DNA of 64,000 nucleotides from Enterobacter hormaechei subsp. xiangfangensis (lineage in GTDB: Bacteria; Pseudomonadota; Gammaproteobacteria; Enterobacterales; Enterobacteriaceae): contig NZ_CP017183.1 of the NCBI RefSeq assembly GCF_001729785.1, positions 1,364,001 through 1,428,000 of the forward strand. The letters run 5' to 3'. Below the pieces are notes generated by a model. It searched no databases, was not told the DNA's origin, and worked only from the letters and a program-made list of their open reading frames with translations. The position numbers were made by a program, and so were the translations under genes. The first letter of the stretch is position 1. The number at the start of each line of letters is the position of its first letter. This document shows, in pieces, positions 1-10,515 of this stretch.

Positions 1-564
1 GTGATCACCACCCAGGGCGACCTGATCTGCCTCGACGGCAAGCTGGGCGCTGACGGCAACGCGCTGTTCCGCCAGTCCGATCTGCGCGAAATGCGCGACC
101 AGTCTCAGGAAGATCCGCGTGAAGCGCAGGCTGCACAGTGGGAACTGAACTACGTGGCGCTGGATGGCAACATCGGCTGCATGGTTAACGGTGCGGGCCT
201 GGCAATGGGCACCATGGACATCGTTAAGCTGCACGGCGGTGAGCCAGCGAACTTCCTCGACGTGGGCGGTGGCGCAACCAAAGAGCGCGTAACCGAAGCG
301 TTCAAAATCATTCTCTCTGACAGCAACGTGAAAGCGGTTCTGGTGAACATCTTCGGCGGTATCGTACGTTGCGACCTGATCGCCGACGGTATCATCGGCG
401 CGGTAGAAGAAGTGGGCGTTAACGTTCCGGTTGTTGTACGTCTGGAAGGGAACAACGCTGAACTCGGCGCGAAAAAACTGGCTGACAGCGGCCTGAATAT
501 TATTGCAGCGAAAAGTCTGACGGATGCAGCTCAGCAGGTTGTTGCCGCAGTGGAGGGGAAATAA
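1..564 (+). CDS. sucC: Succinyl-CoA synthetase beta subunit, C-terminal part (5' end outside window)
   Basis: ADP-forming succinate-CoA ligase beta chain, TCA cycle, cytoplasm. The 187 visible residues match the last half of the roughly 388-residue enterobacterial SucC, with the glycine-rich [10 protein letters not shown] and [10 protein letters not shown] segments of the C-terminal CoA-ligase domain, which contacts the alpha subunit. The first base pairs are in frame but are not the true start; the ATP-grasp domain lies upstream of the window. The stop codon shares one base with the sucD start (TAATG), so the two subunits are translationally coupled. Confidence 0.97.
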   Translation: MITTQGDLICLDGKLGADGNALFRQSDLREMRDQSQEDPREAQAAQWELNYVALDGNIGCMVNGAGLAMGTMDIVKLHGGEPANFLDVGGGATKERVTEAFKIILSDSNVKAVLVNIFGGIVRCDLIADGIIGAVEEVGVNVPVVVRLEGNNAELGAKKLADSGLNIIAAKSLTDAAQQVVAAVEGK

Positions 565-1433
565 TGTCCGTTTTAATTAATAAAGATACCAAGGTTATCT
601 GCCAGGGCTTCACCGGTAGCCAGGGGACTTTCCACTCCGAACAGGCGATTGCCTACGGCACGCAGATGGTTGGCGGCGTAACGCCAGGTAAAGGCGGCAC
701 CACCCACCTGGGCCTGCCGGTGTTCAACACCGTGCGTGAAGCCGTAGAAGCGACGGGCGCAACCGCGACCGTGATCTACGTTCCGGCGCCGTTCTGCAAA
801 GACTCCATTCTGGAAGCGATCGACGCAGGCATTAAGCTGATCATCACCATCACCGAAGGTATCCCGACGCTGGATATGCTGACCGTGAAGGTGAAGCTGG
901 ACGAAGCAGGCGTGCGCATGATCGGCCCGAACTGCCCAGGCGTTATCACCCCGGGCGAATGCAAAATCGGCATCATGCCGGGCCACATTCATCGCCCAGG
1001 CAAAGTGGGCATTGTGTCCCGTTCCGGTACCCTGACCTATGAAGCGGTTAAGCAGACCACCGACTACGGTTTCGGCCAGTCCACCTGCGTGGGCATCGGC
1101 GGTGACCCGATCCCGGGCTCTAACTTCATCGACATCCTGAAGCTGTTCCAGGAAGATCCACAGACCGAAGCGATCGTGATGATCGGTGAGATCGGTGGTA
1201 GCGCGGAAGAAGAAGCGGCTGCTTACATCAAAGATCATGTGACCAAGCCGGTGGTGGGTTACATCGCGGGTGTGACCGCGCCGAAAGGCAAACGTATGGG
1301 TCACGCGGGCGCGATTATCGCAGGCGGTAAAGGTACGGCTGATGAGAAATTCGCAGCACTGGAAGCCGCAGGCGTGAAAACCGTTCGCAGCCTGGCGGAT
1401 ATCGGTGAAGCACTGAAATCCATCATTAAGTAA
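564..1433 (+). CDS. sucD: Succinyl-CoA synthetase alpha subunit
   Basis: Partner of SucC; binds CoA in its N-terminal Rossmann domain and carries the phosphohistidine intermediate. The 289-residue length is the family norm. The [10 protein letters not shown] segment near residues 15-24 belongs to the CoA-binding domain, and the active histidine is His247 in the MGHAGAI motif. The ATG overlaps the sucC stop by one base. Last gene of the sucABCD operon, followed by a terminator. Nothing unusual. Confidence 0.98.
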   Translation: MSVLINKDTKVICQGFTGSQGTFHSEQAIAYGTQMVGGVTPGKGGTTHLGLPVFNTVREAVEATGATATVIYVPAPFCKDSILEAIDAGIKLIITITEGIPTLDMLTVKVKLDEAGVRMIGPNCPGVITPGECKIGIMPGHIHRPGKVGIVSRSGTLTYEAVKQTTDYGFGQSTCVGIGGDPIPGSNFIDILKLFQEDPQTEAIVMIGEIGGSAEEEAAAYIKDHVTKPVVGYIAGVTAPKGKRMGHAGAIIAGGKGTADEKFAALEAAGVKTVRSLADIGEALKSIIK

Positions 1434-1467
1434 GTCCTCTCTGCTCCCCGTATGGGGCGCGTTGAAG

Positions 1468-1492
1468 TATAAAAAAATGTCCGTTTCGACAT
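1468..1492 (-). terminator. Possible weak terminator of mngR
   Basis: Inverted repeat ATGTC/GACAT (1477-1481 and 1488-1492). Read on the minus strand, it is followed by seven T. The 5-bp stem is short, so this is tentative, but it lies just beyond the mngR stop. Confidence 0.4.
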
Positions 1493-1496
1493 GGTT

Positions 1497-1521
1497 GGCC
1501 GCTGTAAAGCGGCCTTTTTTT
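1497..1521 (+). terminator. Rho-independent terminator of sucABCD
   Basis: Perfect 6-bp GC-rich stem GGCCGC/GCGGCC with loop TGTAAA, followed by a run of seven T (1515-1521). It lies 64 bases after the sucD stop and runs into the mngR stop codon, so the two convergent units share this intergenic space. Confidence 0.85.
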
Positions 1522-2236
1522 ATTGTCTGCGTTTAGCCACCAGAGTGAATTTATAGTCGTCGGAGTTAAACACGTTGCGACTGTATTCAAATATCCGGCC
1601 GTCTTTCAGAAAGCCACGGGAGACTTTTTCCAGAATCGGTTTTGCCGGATCGAGCGCCAGGGCGGCAATCGCCTCGTCCGATGGCATGACTGGCACCAGC
1701 TCCTGCTCGCTGCGATCGATAACCATCTTTTTGATCTGCTCAATGTAATGGTATTTCGACTGTTCCATCACTTCCCAGGTGAGGTCGGGGAACATCGCCA
1801 GCGGCATCCATGTCTCTTCCAGATTCACCGGCTTTTCCCTGATGAAGCGTACGCGCTTGACGTGCCAGACCTTATCATCCGGATTGAGCGCCAGTTTTGT
1901 CGCGAGCCGCTCATCGGCTTTCACCACTTCGAAGACGCTGACGTCGCTGTGCGTATCGACGTTGCGATCCGCTAACTTTTCGTAAAAGCCGGTGAGCTGA
2001 TAAATATCGTAATTCACCCGCTCCTCTTTTACATACGAGCCGCTGCCCTGAATACTTTCGATGATCTGCTCGTCGGCGAGCAGCTTCAACGCCTGCCGCA
2101 CGGTGACACGGCTGACGCTAAACGCCTCCTGAAGGCTGGATTCTGTCGGCAGCGCGTCGCCAGGTTTTAACTCACCGGCATTAATTTTCTCGCGGAACGC
2201 ATCGGCGATCTGCCGGTACATCGGTTTATTGCCCAT
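1520..2236 (-). CDS. mngR: GntR-family repressor of the mannosylglycerate genes
   Basis: 238-residue regulator of the HutC/UTRA branch of the GntR family (E. coli MngR, formerly FarR, is about 240 residues). Residues 1-70 form the winged helix-turn-helix, with the typical LPTESSLQEAFSVSRVTVRQ segment; residues from about 90 to 232 form the UTRA effector domain. It is divergent from mngAB, and the shared 171-base gap holds a perfect 7-bp-arm palindrome that is the likely operator. Function is inferred from the match to MngR and from the neighbours; the inducer in E. coli is mannosylglycerate. Confidence 0.93.
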   Translation of the reverse strand: MGNKPMYRQIADAFREKINAGELKPGDALPTESSLQEAFSVSRVTVRQALKLLADEQIIESIQGSGSYVKEERVNYDIYQLTGFYEKLADRNVDTHSDVSVFEVVKADERLATKLALNPDDKVWHVKRVRFIREKPVNLEETWMPLAMFPDLTWEVMEQSKYHYIEQIKKMVIDRSEQELVPVMPSDEAIAALALDPAKPILEKVSRGFLKDGRIFEYSRNVFNSDDYKFTLVAKRRQ

Positions 2237-2287
2237 TGGGTCACGCCTATTTAATACCTTTTCAGGGAATTATGCCTTCAGTGTCGG

Positions 2288-2306
2288 ATTTGTAAATAAT
2301 ACAAAT
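2288..2306. promoter_or_regulatory. Likely MngR operator (palindrome)
   Basis: Perfect inverted repeat ATTTGTA-N5-TACAAAT between the divergent mngR and mngA genes. A further TACAAAT half-site follows at 2311-2317, and a related AAATGTATTAT lies at 2344-2354, so two or more binding positions are plausible. GntR/HutC-type repressors use palindromes of this size; assignment to MngR is by position. Confidence 0.75.
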
Positions 2307-2326
2307 AAGATACAAATTTCGGTGTT

Positions 2327-2342
2327 AGTGAAAATGATCACA
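2327..2342. promoter_or_regulatory. CRP site of the mngA promoter
   Basis: AGTGA-N6-TCACA, one mismatch from the CRP core TGTGA-N6-TCACA. The centre (2334.5) would sit near -41.5 if CACAAT at 2364-2369 is the -10 element, the usual class II arrangement. This implies catabolite control of mngAB. Not proven from sequence. Confidence 0.75.
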
Positions 2343-2407
2343 TAAATGTATTATTCGATCTGCCACAATCCTCCCCAGACAAAAACTTTGGATAGGTGAG
2401 GATCTTT

Positions 2408-4324
2408 ATGAACCTGACGACTCTGACCGACCCCCGTGCTGTCTGCGTGCAGGCGCAGTTTAACAGCCGTGATGAGGCAATCCGTCAGCTTGCGACGCGG
2501 CTGGTAGCGTTGGGCAAAATAGCCGACGCCGATACGTTTCTGGCAGACGTTTTCCATCGGGAATCGCTTGGCCCGACGGCGCTGGGCGAGGGGCTGGCCG
2601 TACCTCATGGTAAATCAGCGGCGGTAAAGGAAGCGGCTTTTGCCGTGGCCACACTGTGCGAGCCGCTGGCCTGGGAAGGCGTGGACGGACCGGAGGAGGT
2701 CGAGCTGATTTTTTTGCTCGCCATTCCTCCCGCACAAGCGGGATCAACGCATATTCAGGTGCTGACGGAACTGACGTCTCGCCTGGCGGATGACGATCTC
2801 AGGGGCCGCGTGATGACGGCGACCAGCGCTGAAGCGGTGCTTGCGGCGCTGGAAACGGCGCCTGACGCGCAAGAAACCGCCGTTGCGGAGAATGCCCCGA
2901 CGATCGTCTGCGTTACCGCCTGTCCGGCCGGGATCGCCCATACCTACATGGCAGCGGAATATCTCGAAAAAGCGGGACGAAAGCTCGGCGTCAATGTGGT
3001 GGTCGAAAAGCAGGGGGCAAACGGTATTGAGGGGCGCATCACCGCGCAGCAGTTGCAGGAGGCAAAAGCGTGTATCTTCGCGGCGGAAGTGGCGATTAAA
3101 GAGCGCGAGCGTTTTCAGGGGATCCCTGCCATTTCCGTGCCCGTCGCGGAACCCTTGCGCCATGCGGAAGCGCTCATTGAGCGTGCGCTGGCGCTACAGC
3201 CTGTATCCGATGCGCGTCCTGCGCACGTCGACACGGACGCGAAAAAGTGCGTTAAAACCGAACTCAAGCAGGCGCTGCTCAGCGGTATCTCCTTTGCGGT
3301 GCCGCTGATTGTCGCTGGCGGCACGGTGCTGGCCGTGTCGGTACTGCTGGCGCAAATCCTGGGCTTGCAGCATCTGTTCGATCAGGAAAATTCGTGGCTG
3401 TGGATGTACCGCAAACTGGGCGGCGGGATGCTCGGTATTCTGATGGTGCCTGTTCTGGCGGCCTACACCGCTTACTCGCTGGCGGATAAACCTGCGCTAA
3501 CGCCAGGCTTTGCGGCGGGTCTTGCCGCCAATATGATCGGCTCCGGCTTTCTGGGGGCCATCGTCGGCGGGCTGATTGCGGGCTACCTGATGCGCTGGGT
3601 GAAAAACCACATCCGGCTGAGTAGCCGCTACAACGGCTTTCTGACCTTTTATCTTTATCCGGTGATTGGCGTGCTGGGCGCAGGCAGCCTGATGCTGTTT
3701 GTGATCGGCGAACCGGTGGCCTGGATCAATAACGCCCTCACCGCCTGGCTTAACGGTCTGTCCGGCGCGAACGCGCTGCTGCTGGGGGCGATCCTGGGCT
3801 TTATGTGCTCGTTCGATCTGGGCGGTCCGGTCAACAAAGCCTCTTACGCGTTCTGTCTGGGGGCGATGGCCAATGGCGTATACGGGCCTTATGCGATTTT
3901 TGCCTCCGTCAAAATGGTATCGGCCTTTACCGTGACGGCATCAACGATGCTGGCTCCGAACCTGTTCAAACAGTTCGAAATTGAAACCGGCAAGTCCACC
4001 TGGCTGCTGGGGCTGGCGGGCATCACCGAAGGAGCAATTCCGATGGCTATCGAGGATCCGTTGCGGGTCATCGGCTCATTTGTTCTGGGGTCAATGGCGA
4101 CCGGAGCGATTGTCGGGGCGATGGGGATTGGGCTATCCACCCCGGGCGCGGGCATTTTCTCTCTCTTCTTACTGCATGATGCCGGGCTGGGTGGCGTGAT
4201 GGCCGCTGCCGGCTGGTTTGGCGCCGCGCTGATTGGCGCCGCAATCTCTACGCTCATTTTACTCCTCTGGCGACGCCAGGCCGTGAAGAGCGGCACCTAC
4301 GTGATTGAAGACATAACATCCTAA
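2408..4324 (+). CDS. mngA: PTS mannosylglycerate transporter, fused EIIA-EIIB-EIIC
   Basis: Inner-membrane phosphotransferase permease that imports and phosphorylates 2-O-alpha-mannosyl-D-glycerate. About 638 residues: EIIA (1-145, phospho-His67 in GLAVPHGK), EIIB (about 165-265, active Cys172 in CPAGIAHT) and a multi-helix EIIC from about 285 to the end. I chose ATG 2408 because the ribosome site AGGTGAGGA (2393-2401) lies just before it; an in-frame GTG at 2396 lies inside that site. The sequence is very close to E. coli MngA, which has a longer annotated N-terminus. Co-transcribed with mngB 23 bases downstream. Confidence 0.95.
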   Translation: MNLTTLTDPRAVCVQAQFNSRDEAIRQLATRLVALGKIADADTFLADVFHRESLGPTALGEGLAVPHGKSAAVKEAAFAVATLCEPLAWEGVDGPEEVELIFLLAIPPAQAGSTHIQVLTELTSRLADDDLRGRVMTATSAEAVLAALETAPDAQETAVAENAPTIVCVTACPAGIAHTYMAAEYLEKAGRKLGVNVVVEKQGANGIEGRITAQQLQEAKACIFAAEVAIKERERFQGIPAISVPVAEPLRHAEALIERALALQPVSDARPAHVDTDAKKCVKTELKQALLSGISFAVPLIVAGGTVLAVSVLLAQILGLQHLFDQENSWLWMYRKLGGGMLGILMVPVLAAYTAYSLADKPALTPGFAAGLAANMIGSGFLGAIVGGLIAGYLMRWVKNHIRLSSRYNGFLTFYLYPVIGVLGAGSLMLFVIGEPVAWINNALTAWLNGLSGANALLLGAILGFMCSFDLGGPVNKASYAFCLGAMANGVYGPYAIFASVKMVSAFTVTASTMLAPNLFKQFEIETGKSTWLLGLAGITEGAIPMAIEDPLRVIGSFVLGSMATGAIVGAMGIGLSTPGAGIFSLFLLHDAGLGGVMAAAGWFGAALIGAAISTLILLLWRRQAVKSGTYVIEDITS

Positions 4325-4347
4325 ACACGCACTGACAGGAAACGAAG

Positions 4348-6984
4348 ATGAAAGCTGTATCTCGCGTTCATATCACGCCACATATGCACTGGGACCGGGA
4401 GTGGTACTTCACCACCGAAGCGTCACGTATTCTTCTGGTCAATAATATGGAAGAGATCCTTACCCGTCTTGAGCAGGACGCAGAGTATAAATACTACGTT
4501 CTCGACGGCCAGACGGCGGTGCTGGAAGATTATTTTGCCGTGAAACCGGAAAACAGGCCACGCGTGAAGGCGCTGGTGGCGGCCGGGAAGCTGATTATCG
4601 GGCCGTGGTATACCCAGACGGACACCACCCTTGTCTCCGGCGAGTCGATTGTCCGAAATCTGATGTACGGCATTCGCGACTGTCTGGCCTTTGGCGAGCC
4701 GATGAAAATTGGCTATCTGCCGGACTCCTTCGGCATGTCTTCCCAGCTGCCACACATTTACAACGGTTTTGGCATCACGCGCACCATGTTCTGGCGCGGG
4801 TGTTCCGAGCGGCATGGTACCGATAAAACCGAATTTCTCTGGCAAAGTCAGGACGGCAGTGAAGTGACGGCACAGGTGCTACCGCTGGGCTACGCGATTG
4901 GTAAGTACTTACCGGAGGATGAGGCCGGGCTGCGCAAACGGCTCGACACGTACTTCGAGGTGCTGGAAAAAGCCTCCGTGACGAAAGAAATTTTGCTGCC
5001 TAACGGCCATGATCAGATGCCGCTCCAGCAGAACATCTTTGCGGTGATGGATAAGCTGCGCGAAATCTATCCGCAGCGTCAGTTTGTGATGAGCCGCTTC
5101 GAGGAGGTGTTTGACCACATTGACGAGCACCGCGATGAACTGGCGACGCTGAAAGGGGAGTTTATTGACGGTAAATATATGCGGGTGCACCGGACAATAG
5201 GCTCCACGCGAATGGACATCAAAATCGCCCACGCCCGGATAGAGCATAAAATCGTCAATGTCCTTGAGCCGCTGGCCACGCTTGCCTGGACGCTGGGCTT
5301 TGAGTATCACCACGGCTTGCTGGAAAAAATGTGGAAAGAGATCCTCAAGAATCACGCCCATGACAGTATCGGCTGCTGCTGTAGTGACAAAGTGCATCGT
5401 GAGGTGATGTCACGCTTCGAGCTGGCGGAAGACATGGCCGATAACCTGACATGCTTCTATATGCGCAAGATTGTCGACAACATGCCGCAGTGCGAGGAAG
5501 ACAAACTGGTGATGTTTAACCTCACGCCCTGGCCGCGTGAGGAAGTGATTAACACTACGATACGTCTGCGCGCCAGCCAGTTCCGCCTGCTGGACGATAG
5601 GGGGAATGAAATCCCTTACTGCCTGCGCAGCGCGCGTGAAATCGACCCCGGCTTAATAGACCGGCAGATTGTGCATTACGGCAACTACGATCCCTTTATG
5701 GAGTTTGATATCCAGCTCAACCAGATCCTGCCATCAATGGGTTACCGCACGCTCTATATCGAGCCGCACGTGGCTGGCAAGCTGCTGGCGCCAGAAACAA
5801 CGTCGGAGGCATTACTGGAAAATGCTTTCTGGGAAATAACGTTAAACGACGACGGCACCCTGCGTCTGCTCGATAAAGCGTCCGGGCTTATCTATGACCG
5901 CGCGCTGGAAATAGAAGAGAGCTCGGATGATGGCGATGAGTACGACTACTCGCCTTCACGGGAAGAGTGGAGACTCACTTCCGCGCAGGGCGAGCATGAG
6001 GTTAAGGTGATCCACGAGGCCTGGCAGAGCAGGGCGGTGATCCGCCATCGCATGGCGGTGCCGGCGGATCTCGCTGAACGTTCTGCGCGTCAGCAGACGG
6101 GAACGCTTGAGGCAGAGCTCACGGTCACGCTCAGCCATAACAGCCGACGTATCGACATTGAGGCGCGTCTCGGAAATCACGCGGATGACCACCGTGTTCG
6201 GGTGTTGATCCCGACGCCCTTCACCGCAGACACGGTGTTAGCTGATACCCAGTTCGGTTCGCTGACGCGACCTGTACAGGATGAAGCGATGGCGAACTGG
6301 CAGGAGGAGGGCTGGAAGGAAGCGCCGCTGCCGGTGTGGAATCTGCTTAACTACGCGGTGCTCCAGGAACGGCGTAACGGGATGGCGCTGTTTACCGAAG
6401 GGTTACGCGAATTTGAAGTGACTGGCGAGCGTCAAAAAACGTTTGCCCTGACGTTGCTTCGCGGCGTGGGGGTACTTGGGAAGGAAGATTTACTGCTGCG
6501 CCCCGGCAGACCGTCCGGGATCAAAATGCCGGTGCCTGATTCGCAGATGCGGGGCCAGTTAACCTGTCGCTTTAGCCTGTTCAGTTTTAATGGTACGCCC
6601 GTCAGTGCTGGTGTTGCGCAGCAGGCGAAGTCGTGGTTAACGCCAGTGCACTGTTATAACAAAATTCCGTGGGATGCGATGAAGCTTAACCGCGCCTCTT
6701 TCACCACCCCCTGTAGCTATAGTCTGCTAACGCTGGCGCCTAACGGATGCGTACTCAGTGCGCTGAAAAAAGCGGAGGATCGTGACGAGATGATTCTTCG
6801 TCTGTACAACCCTTCGGAGACCCGCTCCTGTGACGTGGCTTTGTCTGTGAACCGTGAGGTCCAGGCCTGCTGCGAAACGGACATGAATGAGGTGTACAAG
6901 GCGCACGGGGAAGAGGGCTCAGCCATTACGGGGTCTTTCCGGCCAGGCCAGTCACGTACCTTCAGCATAAAAATTGAAAGGTAA
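4348..6984 (+). CDS. mngB: Mannosylglycerate hydrolase (GH38 alpha-mannosidase)
   Basis: Cytoplasmic glycoside hydrolase family 38 enzyme that cleaves the 6-phosphorylated mannosylglycerate delivered by MngA into mannose 6-phosphate and glycerate. 878 residues, against about 877 in E. coli. The N-terminal HMHWDREW motif (residues 12-19) supplies zinc ligands His14 and Asp16, and Asp126 in GYLPDSFGM is the expected catalytic nucleophile. C-terminal beta-rich domains make up the second half. Last gene of mngAB, followed by a strong terminator. Confidence 0.95.
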   Translation: MKAVSRVHITPHMHWDREWYFTTEASRILLVNNMEEILTRLEQDAEYKYYVLDGQTAVLEDYFAVKPENRPRVKALVAAGKLIIGPWYTQTDTTLVSGESIVRNLMYGIRDCLAFGEPMKIGYLPDSFGMSSQLPHIYNGFGITRTMFWRGCSERHGTDKTEFLWQSQDGSEVTAQVLPLGYAIGKYLPEDEAGLRKRLDTYFEVLEKASVTKEILLPNGHDQMPLQQNIFAVMDKLREIYPQRQFVMSRFEEVFDHIDEHRDELATLKGEFIDGKYMRVHRTIGSTRMDIKIAHARIEHKIVNVLEPLATLAWTLGFEYHHGLLEKMWKEILKNHAHDSIGCCCSDKVHREVMSRFELAEDMADNLTCFYMRKIVDNMPQCEEDKLVMFNLTPWPREEVINTTIRLRASQFRLLDDRGNEIPYCLRSAREIDPGLIDRQIVHYGNYDPFMEFDIQLNQILPSMGYRTLYIEPHVAGKLLAPETTSEALLENAFWEITLNDDGTLRLLDKASGLIYDRALEIEESSDDGDEYDYSPSREEWRLTSAQGEHEVKVIHEAWQSRAVIRHRMAVPADLAERSARQQTGTLEAELTVTLSHNSRRIDIEARLGNHADDHRVRVLIPTPFTADTVLADTQFGSLTRPVQDEAMANWQEEGWKEAPLPVWNLLNYAVLQERRNGMALFTEGLREFEVTGERQKTFALTLLRGVGVLGKEDLLLRPGRPSGIKMPVPDSQMRGQLTCRFSLFSFNGTPVSAGVAQQAKSWLTPVHCYNKIPWDAMKLNRASFTTPCSYSLLTLAPNGCVLSALKKAEDRDEMILRLYNPSETRSCDVALSVNREVQACCETDMNEVYKAHGEEGSAITGSFRPGQSRTFSIKIER

Positions 6985-6999
6985 TCCTCAAAATAAAAT

Positions 7000-7026
7000 A
7001 AAGGCCGCATTCCTGCGGCCTTTATT
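7000..7026 (+). terminator. Terminator of mngAB
   Basis: Hairpin AAAGGCCGCA/TGCGGCCTTT with loop TTCC, followed by ATTT; 15 bases after the mngB stop. Confidence 0.85.
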
Positions 7027-7663
7027 TCATCAAATAGTCACGAAAGGGTGTTAATTTTAAGATTATTAAAAGTGAATAAAATGTAATCGTTTCGGCAGGT
7101 AGCAAAGCGAAAGAAAAATACTGTGAAGCAGATAACATTATATGTTTATCTTCCGGCAAAATGCGTTTTTTCACGCGCGTTAATAAAAATCACAACTGTT
7201 TATATTATCCTCTGGCTTTTATAACCATCAACGCCTTTAAATGTACATATCATTAACAAGGTTTTTACTATCCGCACCACAAAGAAACATCATTAACAGC
7301 TCTGGCCGTTTTTGATTTAAATCAATGTTTAATCCTTGGAAAAAGGCTCTAAAAGGCGTTAAATTGTTCCCGATCAAAATGGCCGAAAAGTGGTAATTTT
7401 GCTATAAATTGATCGCCGTCGAAAAACGTAAATCTGTTCGAATAAAAACCTGTTTATTGTAAGGGTTTTGCAGCGTATTATATTTACGGGATCAATTTGG
7501 TTTTTTCTTAACGTATTTGTAACCTTTCATCATTGCTTTTTCCTCATGTAGAGAATAAGCAACGAAGAAGGGAAGCAGATAACTTTGTATTGGGGCATGC
7601 GTGTGGATCCTTATCTAACGGGGTTCACTCTCGGAGTCTTCATGCGATGAGCAAGGAGTCATA
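7027..7663 (+). promoter_or_regulatory. Long AT-rich cydA promoter and leader region
   Basis: About 640 bases without a credible gene. In E. coli the equivalent stretch holds several cydA promoters controlled by FNR, ArcA and H-NS. Here there is a perfect FNR box at 7312-7325, several GTTAA-type repeats compatible with ArcA binding (for example around 7250, 7292 and 7358), and a ribosome site AAGGAGT a few bases before the cydA ATG. I cannot place the transcription starts. Confidence 0.7.
7312..7325. promoter_or_regulatory. FNR box upstream of cydA
   Basis: TTGAT-TTAA-ATCAA, an exact match to the FNR consensus TTGAT-N4-ATCAA. FNR represses cydAB under strict anaerobiosis in E. coli. Confidence 0.85.
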
Positions 7664-9232
7664 ATGTTAGACGTAGTCGAACTGTCGCGCTTACAGTTTG
7701 CCTTGACCGCGATGTACCACTTCCTGTTTGTGCCGCTGACGCTCGGTATGGCGTTCCTGCTGGCCATCATGGAAACGGTTTACGTCCTCTCCGGCAAACA
7801 GATTTATAAAGATATGACCAAGTTCTGGGGCAAGTTGTTTGGTATCAACTTTGCGCTGGGCGTGGCAACCGGTCTGACCATGGAGTTCCAGTTCGGGACA
7901 AACTGGTCTTACTATTCCCACTATGTGGGGGATATTTTCGGTGCGCCGCTGGCCATTGAAGGTCTGATGGCCTTCTTCCTCGAATCCACCTTTGTAGGTC
8001 TGTTCTTCTTCGGTTGGGACCGTCTGGGTAAAGTCCAGCATATGGCGGTAACCTGGCTGGTGGCATTAGGCTCCAACTTGTCCGCACTGTGGATCCTGGT
8101 GGCGAACGGCTGGATGCAAAACCCAATCGCATCTGATTTCAACTTCGAAACCATGCGTATGGAGATGGTCAGCTTCGCTGAGCTGGTCCTGAACCCGGTT
8201 GCCCAGGTTAAATTCGTTCACACCGTGGCGTCTGGCTATGTGTGCGGCGCGATGTTCGTGCTGGGCATCAGCTCCTACTATATGCTGCGCGGCCGTGACT
8301 TCGCGTTCGCCAAGCGTTCTTTTGCTATTGCAGCAAGCTTCGGTATGGCCGCGATTCTGTCCGTTATTGTTCTGGGTGATGAATCCGGTTACGAAATGGG
8401 CGACGTGCAGAAAACCAAACTCGCCGCAATTGAAGCTGAATGGGAAACCCAGCCGGCACCAGCAGCGTTTACCCTGTTCGGCGTGCCTGACCAGGAAGCG
8501 CAGGAAAACCGCTTCGCCATTCAAATTCCTTACGCTCTGGGTATTATCGCCACGCGCTCCGTCGACAAACAGGTGACTGGCCTGAAAGATCTGATGGTGC
8601 AGCATGAAGAGCGTATCCGTAACGGGATGAAAGCTTACTCGCTGCTGGAACAGCTGCGCGCCGGCTCTACCGACCAGGCCGTTCGCGATCAATTTAACGA
8701 CGTGAAGAAAGACCTCGGTTACGGTCTGCTGCTGAAACGCTATACCCCGAACGTCTCTGACGCGACGGAAGCGCAGATTCAGATGGCAACCAAAGACTCT
8801 ATTCCACGCGTTGCGCCGCTGTACTTCGCGTTCCGCATCATGGTGGGTTGCGGCATTATCATGCTGCTGATCATCGCGGCCTCGTTCTGGTCAGTCATTC
8901 GTAACCGTATCGGTGAGAAAAAATGGCTGCTGCGCACCGCGCTTTACGGTATCCCACTGCCATGGATTGCTATCGAGTCCGGCTGGTTTGTTGCGGAATA
9001 TGGCCGTCAGCCGTGGGCGATCGGTGAGGTGCTGCCAACAGCGGTAGCGAACTCCTCCCTGACCGCAGGCGACCTGATCTTCTCCATGCTGCTCATTTGC
9101 GGTCTGTACACCCTGTTCCTGGTGGCTGAACTGTTCCTGATGTTCAAGTTCGCGCGCCTTGGCCCAAGCAGCCTGAAAACCGGACGCTATCACTACGAGC
9201 AGTCTGTTGCGACTACTCAGCCGGCACGCTAA
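7664..9232 (+). CDS. cydA: Cytochrome bd-I ubiquinol oxidase subunit I
   Basis: Haem-bearing subunit of the high-affinity terminal oxidase, inner membrane. 522 residues, the same length as E. coli CydA and almost identical at the N-terminus. His19 (AMYHF), a haem ligand, the GRQPW motif and the long periplasmic quinol loop with the [17 protein letters not shown] segment are all present, so this is the long-Q-loop bd-I type. Preceded by AAGGAGT. First gene of cydAB-cydX-ybgE. Confidence 0.98.
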   Translation: MLDVVELSRLQFALTAMYHFLFVPLTLGMAFLLAIMETVYVLSGKQIYKDMTKFWGKLFGINFALGVATGLTMEFQFGTNWSYYSHYVGDIFGAPLAIEGLMAFFLESTFVGLFFFGWDRLGKVQHMAVTWLVALGSNLSALWILVANGWMQNPIASDFNFETMRMEMVSFAELVLNPVAQVKFVHTVASGYVCGAMFVLGISSYYMLRGRDFAFAKRSFAIAASFGMAAILSVIVLGDESGYEMGDVQKTKLAAIEAEWETQPAPAAFTLFGVPDQEAQENRFAIQIPYALGIIATRSVDKQVTGLKDLMVQHEERIRNGMKAYSLLEQLRAGSTDQAVRDQFNDVKKDLGYGLLLKRYTPNVSDATEAQIQMATKDSIPRVAPLYFAFRIMVGCGIIMLLIIAASFWSVIRNRIGEKKWLLRTALYGIPLPWIAIESGWFVAEYGRQPWAIGEVLPTAVANSSLTAGDLIFSMLLICGLYTLFLVAELFLMFKFARLGPSSLKTGRYHYEQSVATTQPAR

Positions 9233-9247
9233 GACAGGAGTCATCAA

Positions 9248-10387
9248 ATGATCGATTATGAAGTATTGCGTTTTATCTGGTGGCTGCTGATCGGTGTTCT
9301 GCTGATTGGTTTCGCGGTCACCGATGGTTTCGACATGGGCGTGGGCATGCTCACCCGTTTCCTCGGTCGTAATGACACCGAGCGTCGAATCATGATCAAC
9401 TCCATCGCCCCGCACTGGGACGGTAACCAGGTGTGGCTGATCACCGCAGGCGGCGCGCTGTTCGCTGCCTGGCCGATGGTCTACGCGGCTGCGTTCTCCG
9501 GCTTCTATGTGGCGATGATTCTGGTGCTGGCCTCTTTATTCTTCCGTCCGGTGGGTTTCGACTACCGTTCCAAGATTGAAGACACCCGATGGCGTAACAT
9601 GTGGGACTGGGGCATCTTCATCGGTAGCTTCGTTCCACCGCTGGTCATTGGTGTGGCGTTCGGTAACCTCTTGCAGGGCGTACCGTTCCACGTCGACGAA
9701 TATATGCGTCTGTTCTACACCGGTAACTTCTTCCAGTTGCTGAATCCGTTTGGTCTGCTGGCGGGCGTGGTGAGCGTGGCGATGATCATCACCCAGGGCG
9801 CAACCTATCTCCAGATGCGTACCGTAGGTGAACTGCACCTGCGTTCCCGCGCTACCGCTCAGGTGGCGGCGCTGGTGACGCTGGTCTGCTTCGCGCTGGC
9901 TGGCGTGTGGGTGGTGTACGGTATTGATGGTTACGTGGTGACCTCCGCGATCAACCATACTGCACCGTCTAACCCGCTGACCAAAGAAGTGGCGCGTCAG
10001 GCCGGTGCATGGCTGGTGAACTTCAACAATACTCCTGCGCTGTGTGCTATCCCGGCTCTGGGTGTGCTGCTGCCGCTGCTGACCGTGCTGACGTCTCGTC
10101 TGGAAAAAGGCGCTCTGGCGTTCGTATTCTCTTCACTGACGCTGGCGTGCATCATCCTGACGGCGGGGATTGCGATGTTCCCGTTCGTGATGCCATCCAG
10201 CACCATGATGAATGCCAGCCTGACCATGTGGGATGCAACGTCCAGTCAGTTGACGCTGAACTTAATGACCTATGTTGCTTGCGTGTTCGTACCGATTATC
10301 CTGCTCTACACCACCTGGTGTTACTGGAAAATGTTCGGTCGCATCACTAAAGAACATATCGAAAGCAACACCCACTCTATGTACTAA
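9248..10387 (+). CDS. cydB: Cytochrome bd-I ubiquinol oxidase subunit II
   Basis: Integral membrane partner of CydA, 379 residues as in E. coli. Begins MIDYEVLRFIWW and contains the DGFDMGVG motif in its first helix region. Starts 15 bases after cydA behind an AGGAG site. Needed for haem d insertion and oxidase assembly. Confidence 0.98.
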   Translation: MIDYEVLRFIWWLLIGVLLIGFAVTDGFDMGVGMLTRFLGRNDTERRIMINSIAPHWDGNQVWLITAGGALFAAWPMVYAAAFSGFYVAMILVLASLFFRPVGFDYRSKIEDTRWRNMWDWGIFIGSFVPPLVIGVAFGNLLQGVPFHVDEYMRLFYTGNFFQLLNPFGLLAGVVSVAMIITQGATYLQMRTVGELHLRSRATAQVAALVTLVCFALAGVWVVYGIDGYVVTSAINHTAPSNPLTKEVARQAGAWLVNFNNTPALCAIPALGVLLPLLTVLTSRLEKGALAFVFSSLTLACIILTAGIAMFPFVMPSSTMMNASLTMWDATSSQLTLNLMTYVACVFVPIILLYTTWCYWKMFGRITKEHIESNTHSMY

Positions 10388-10401
10388 GTAAGGAGCTGAA
10401 T

Positions 10402-10515
10402 ATGTGGTATTTCGCATGGATTTTAGGGACGCTTCTTGCCTGTGCGTTTGGTGTCATCACTGCCCTGGCACTTGAGCATGTAGAAGCGACCAAAGCAGGT
10501 GAAGAAAAGCACTAA
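10402..10515 (+). CDS. cydX: Cytochrome bd-I accessory subunit CydX
   Basis: A 37-residue single-span membrane protein, below usual length cut-offs. The translation begins MWYFAWILGTLLACAFGVI and continues ALALEHVEATKAGEEKH, nearly the same as E. coli CydX (differences mainly in the last eight residues). An AAGGAG site lies just before the ATG. It stabilises the oxidase haems. The stop overlaps the ybgE start (TAATG). Confidence 0.96.
   Translation: MWYFAWILGTLLACAFGVITALALEHVEATKAGEEKH

Noticed and set aside
573..1304. 243-residue open frame opposite sucD
   Set aside because: Histidine- and arginine-rich shadow of a highly conserved gene.
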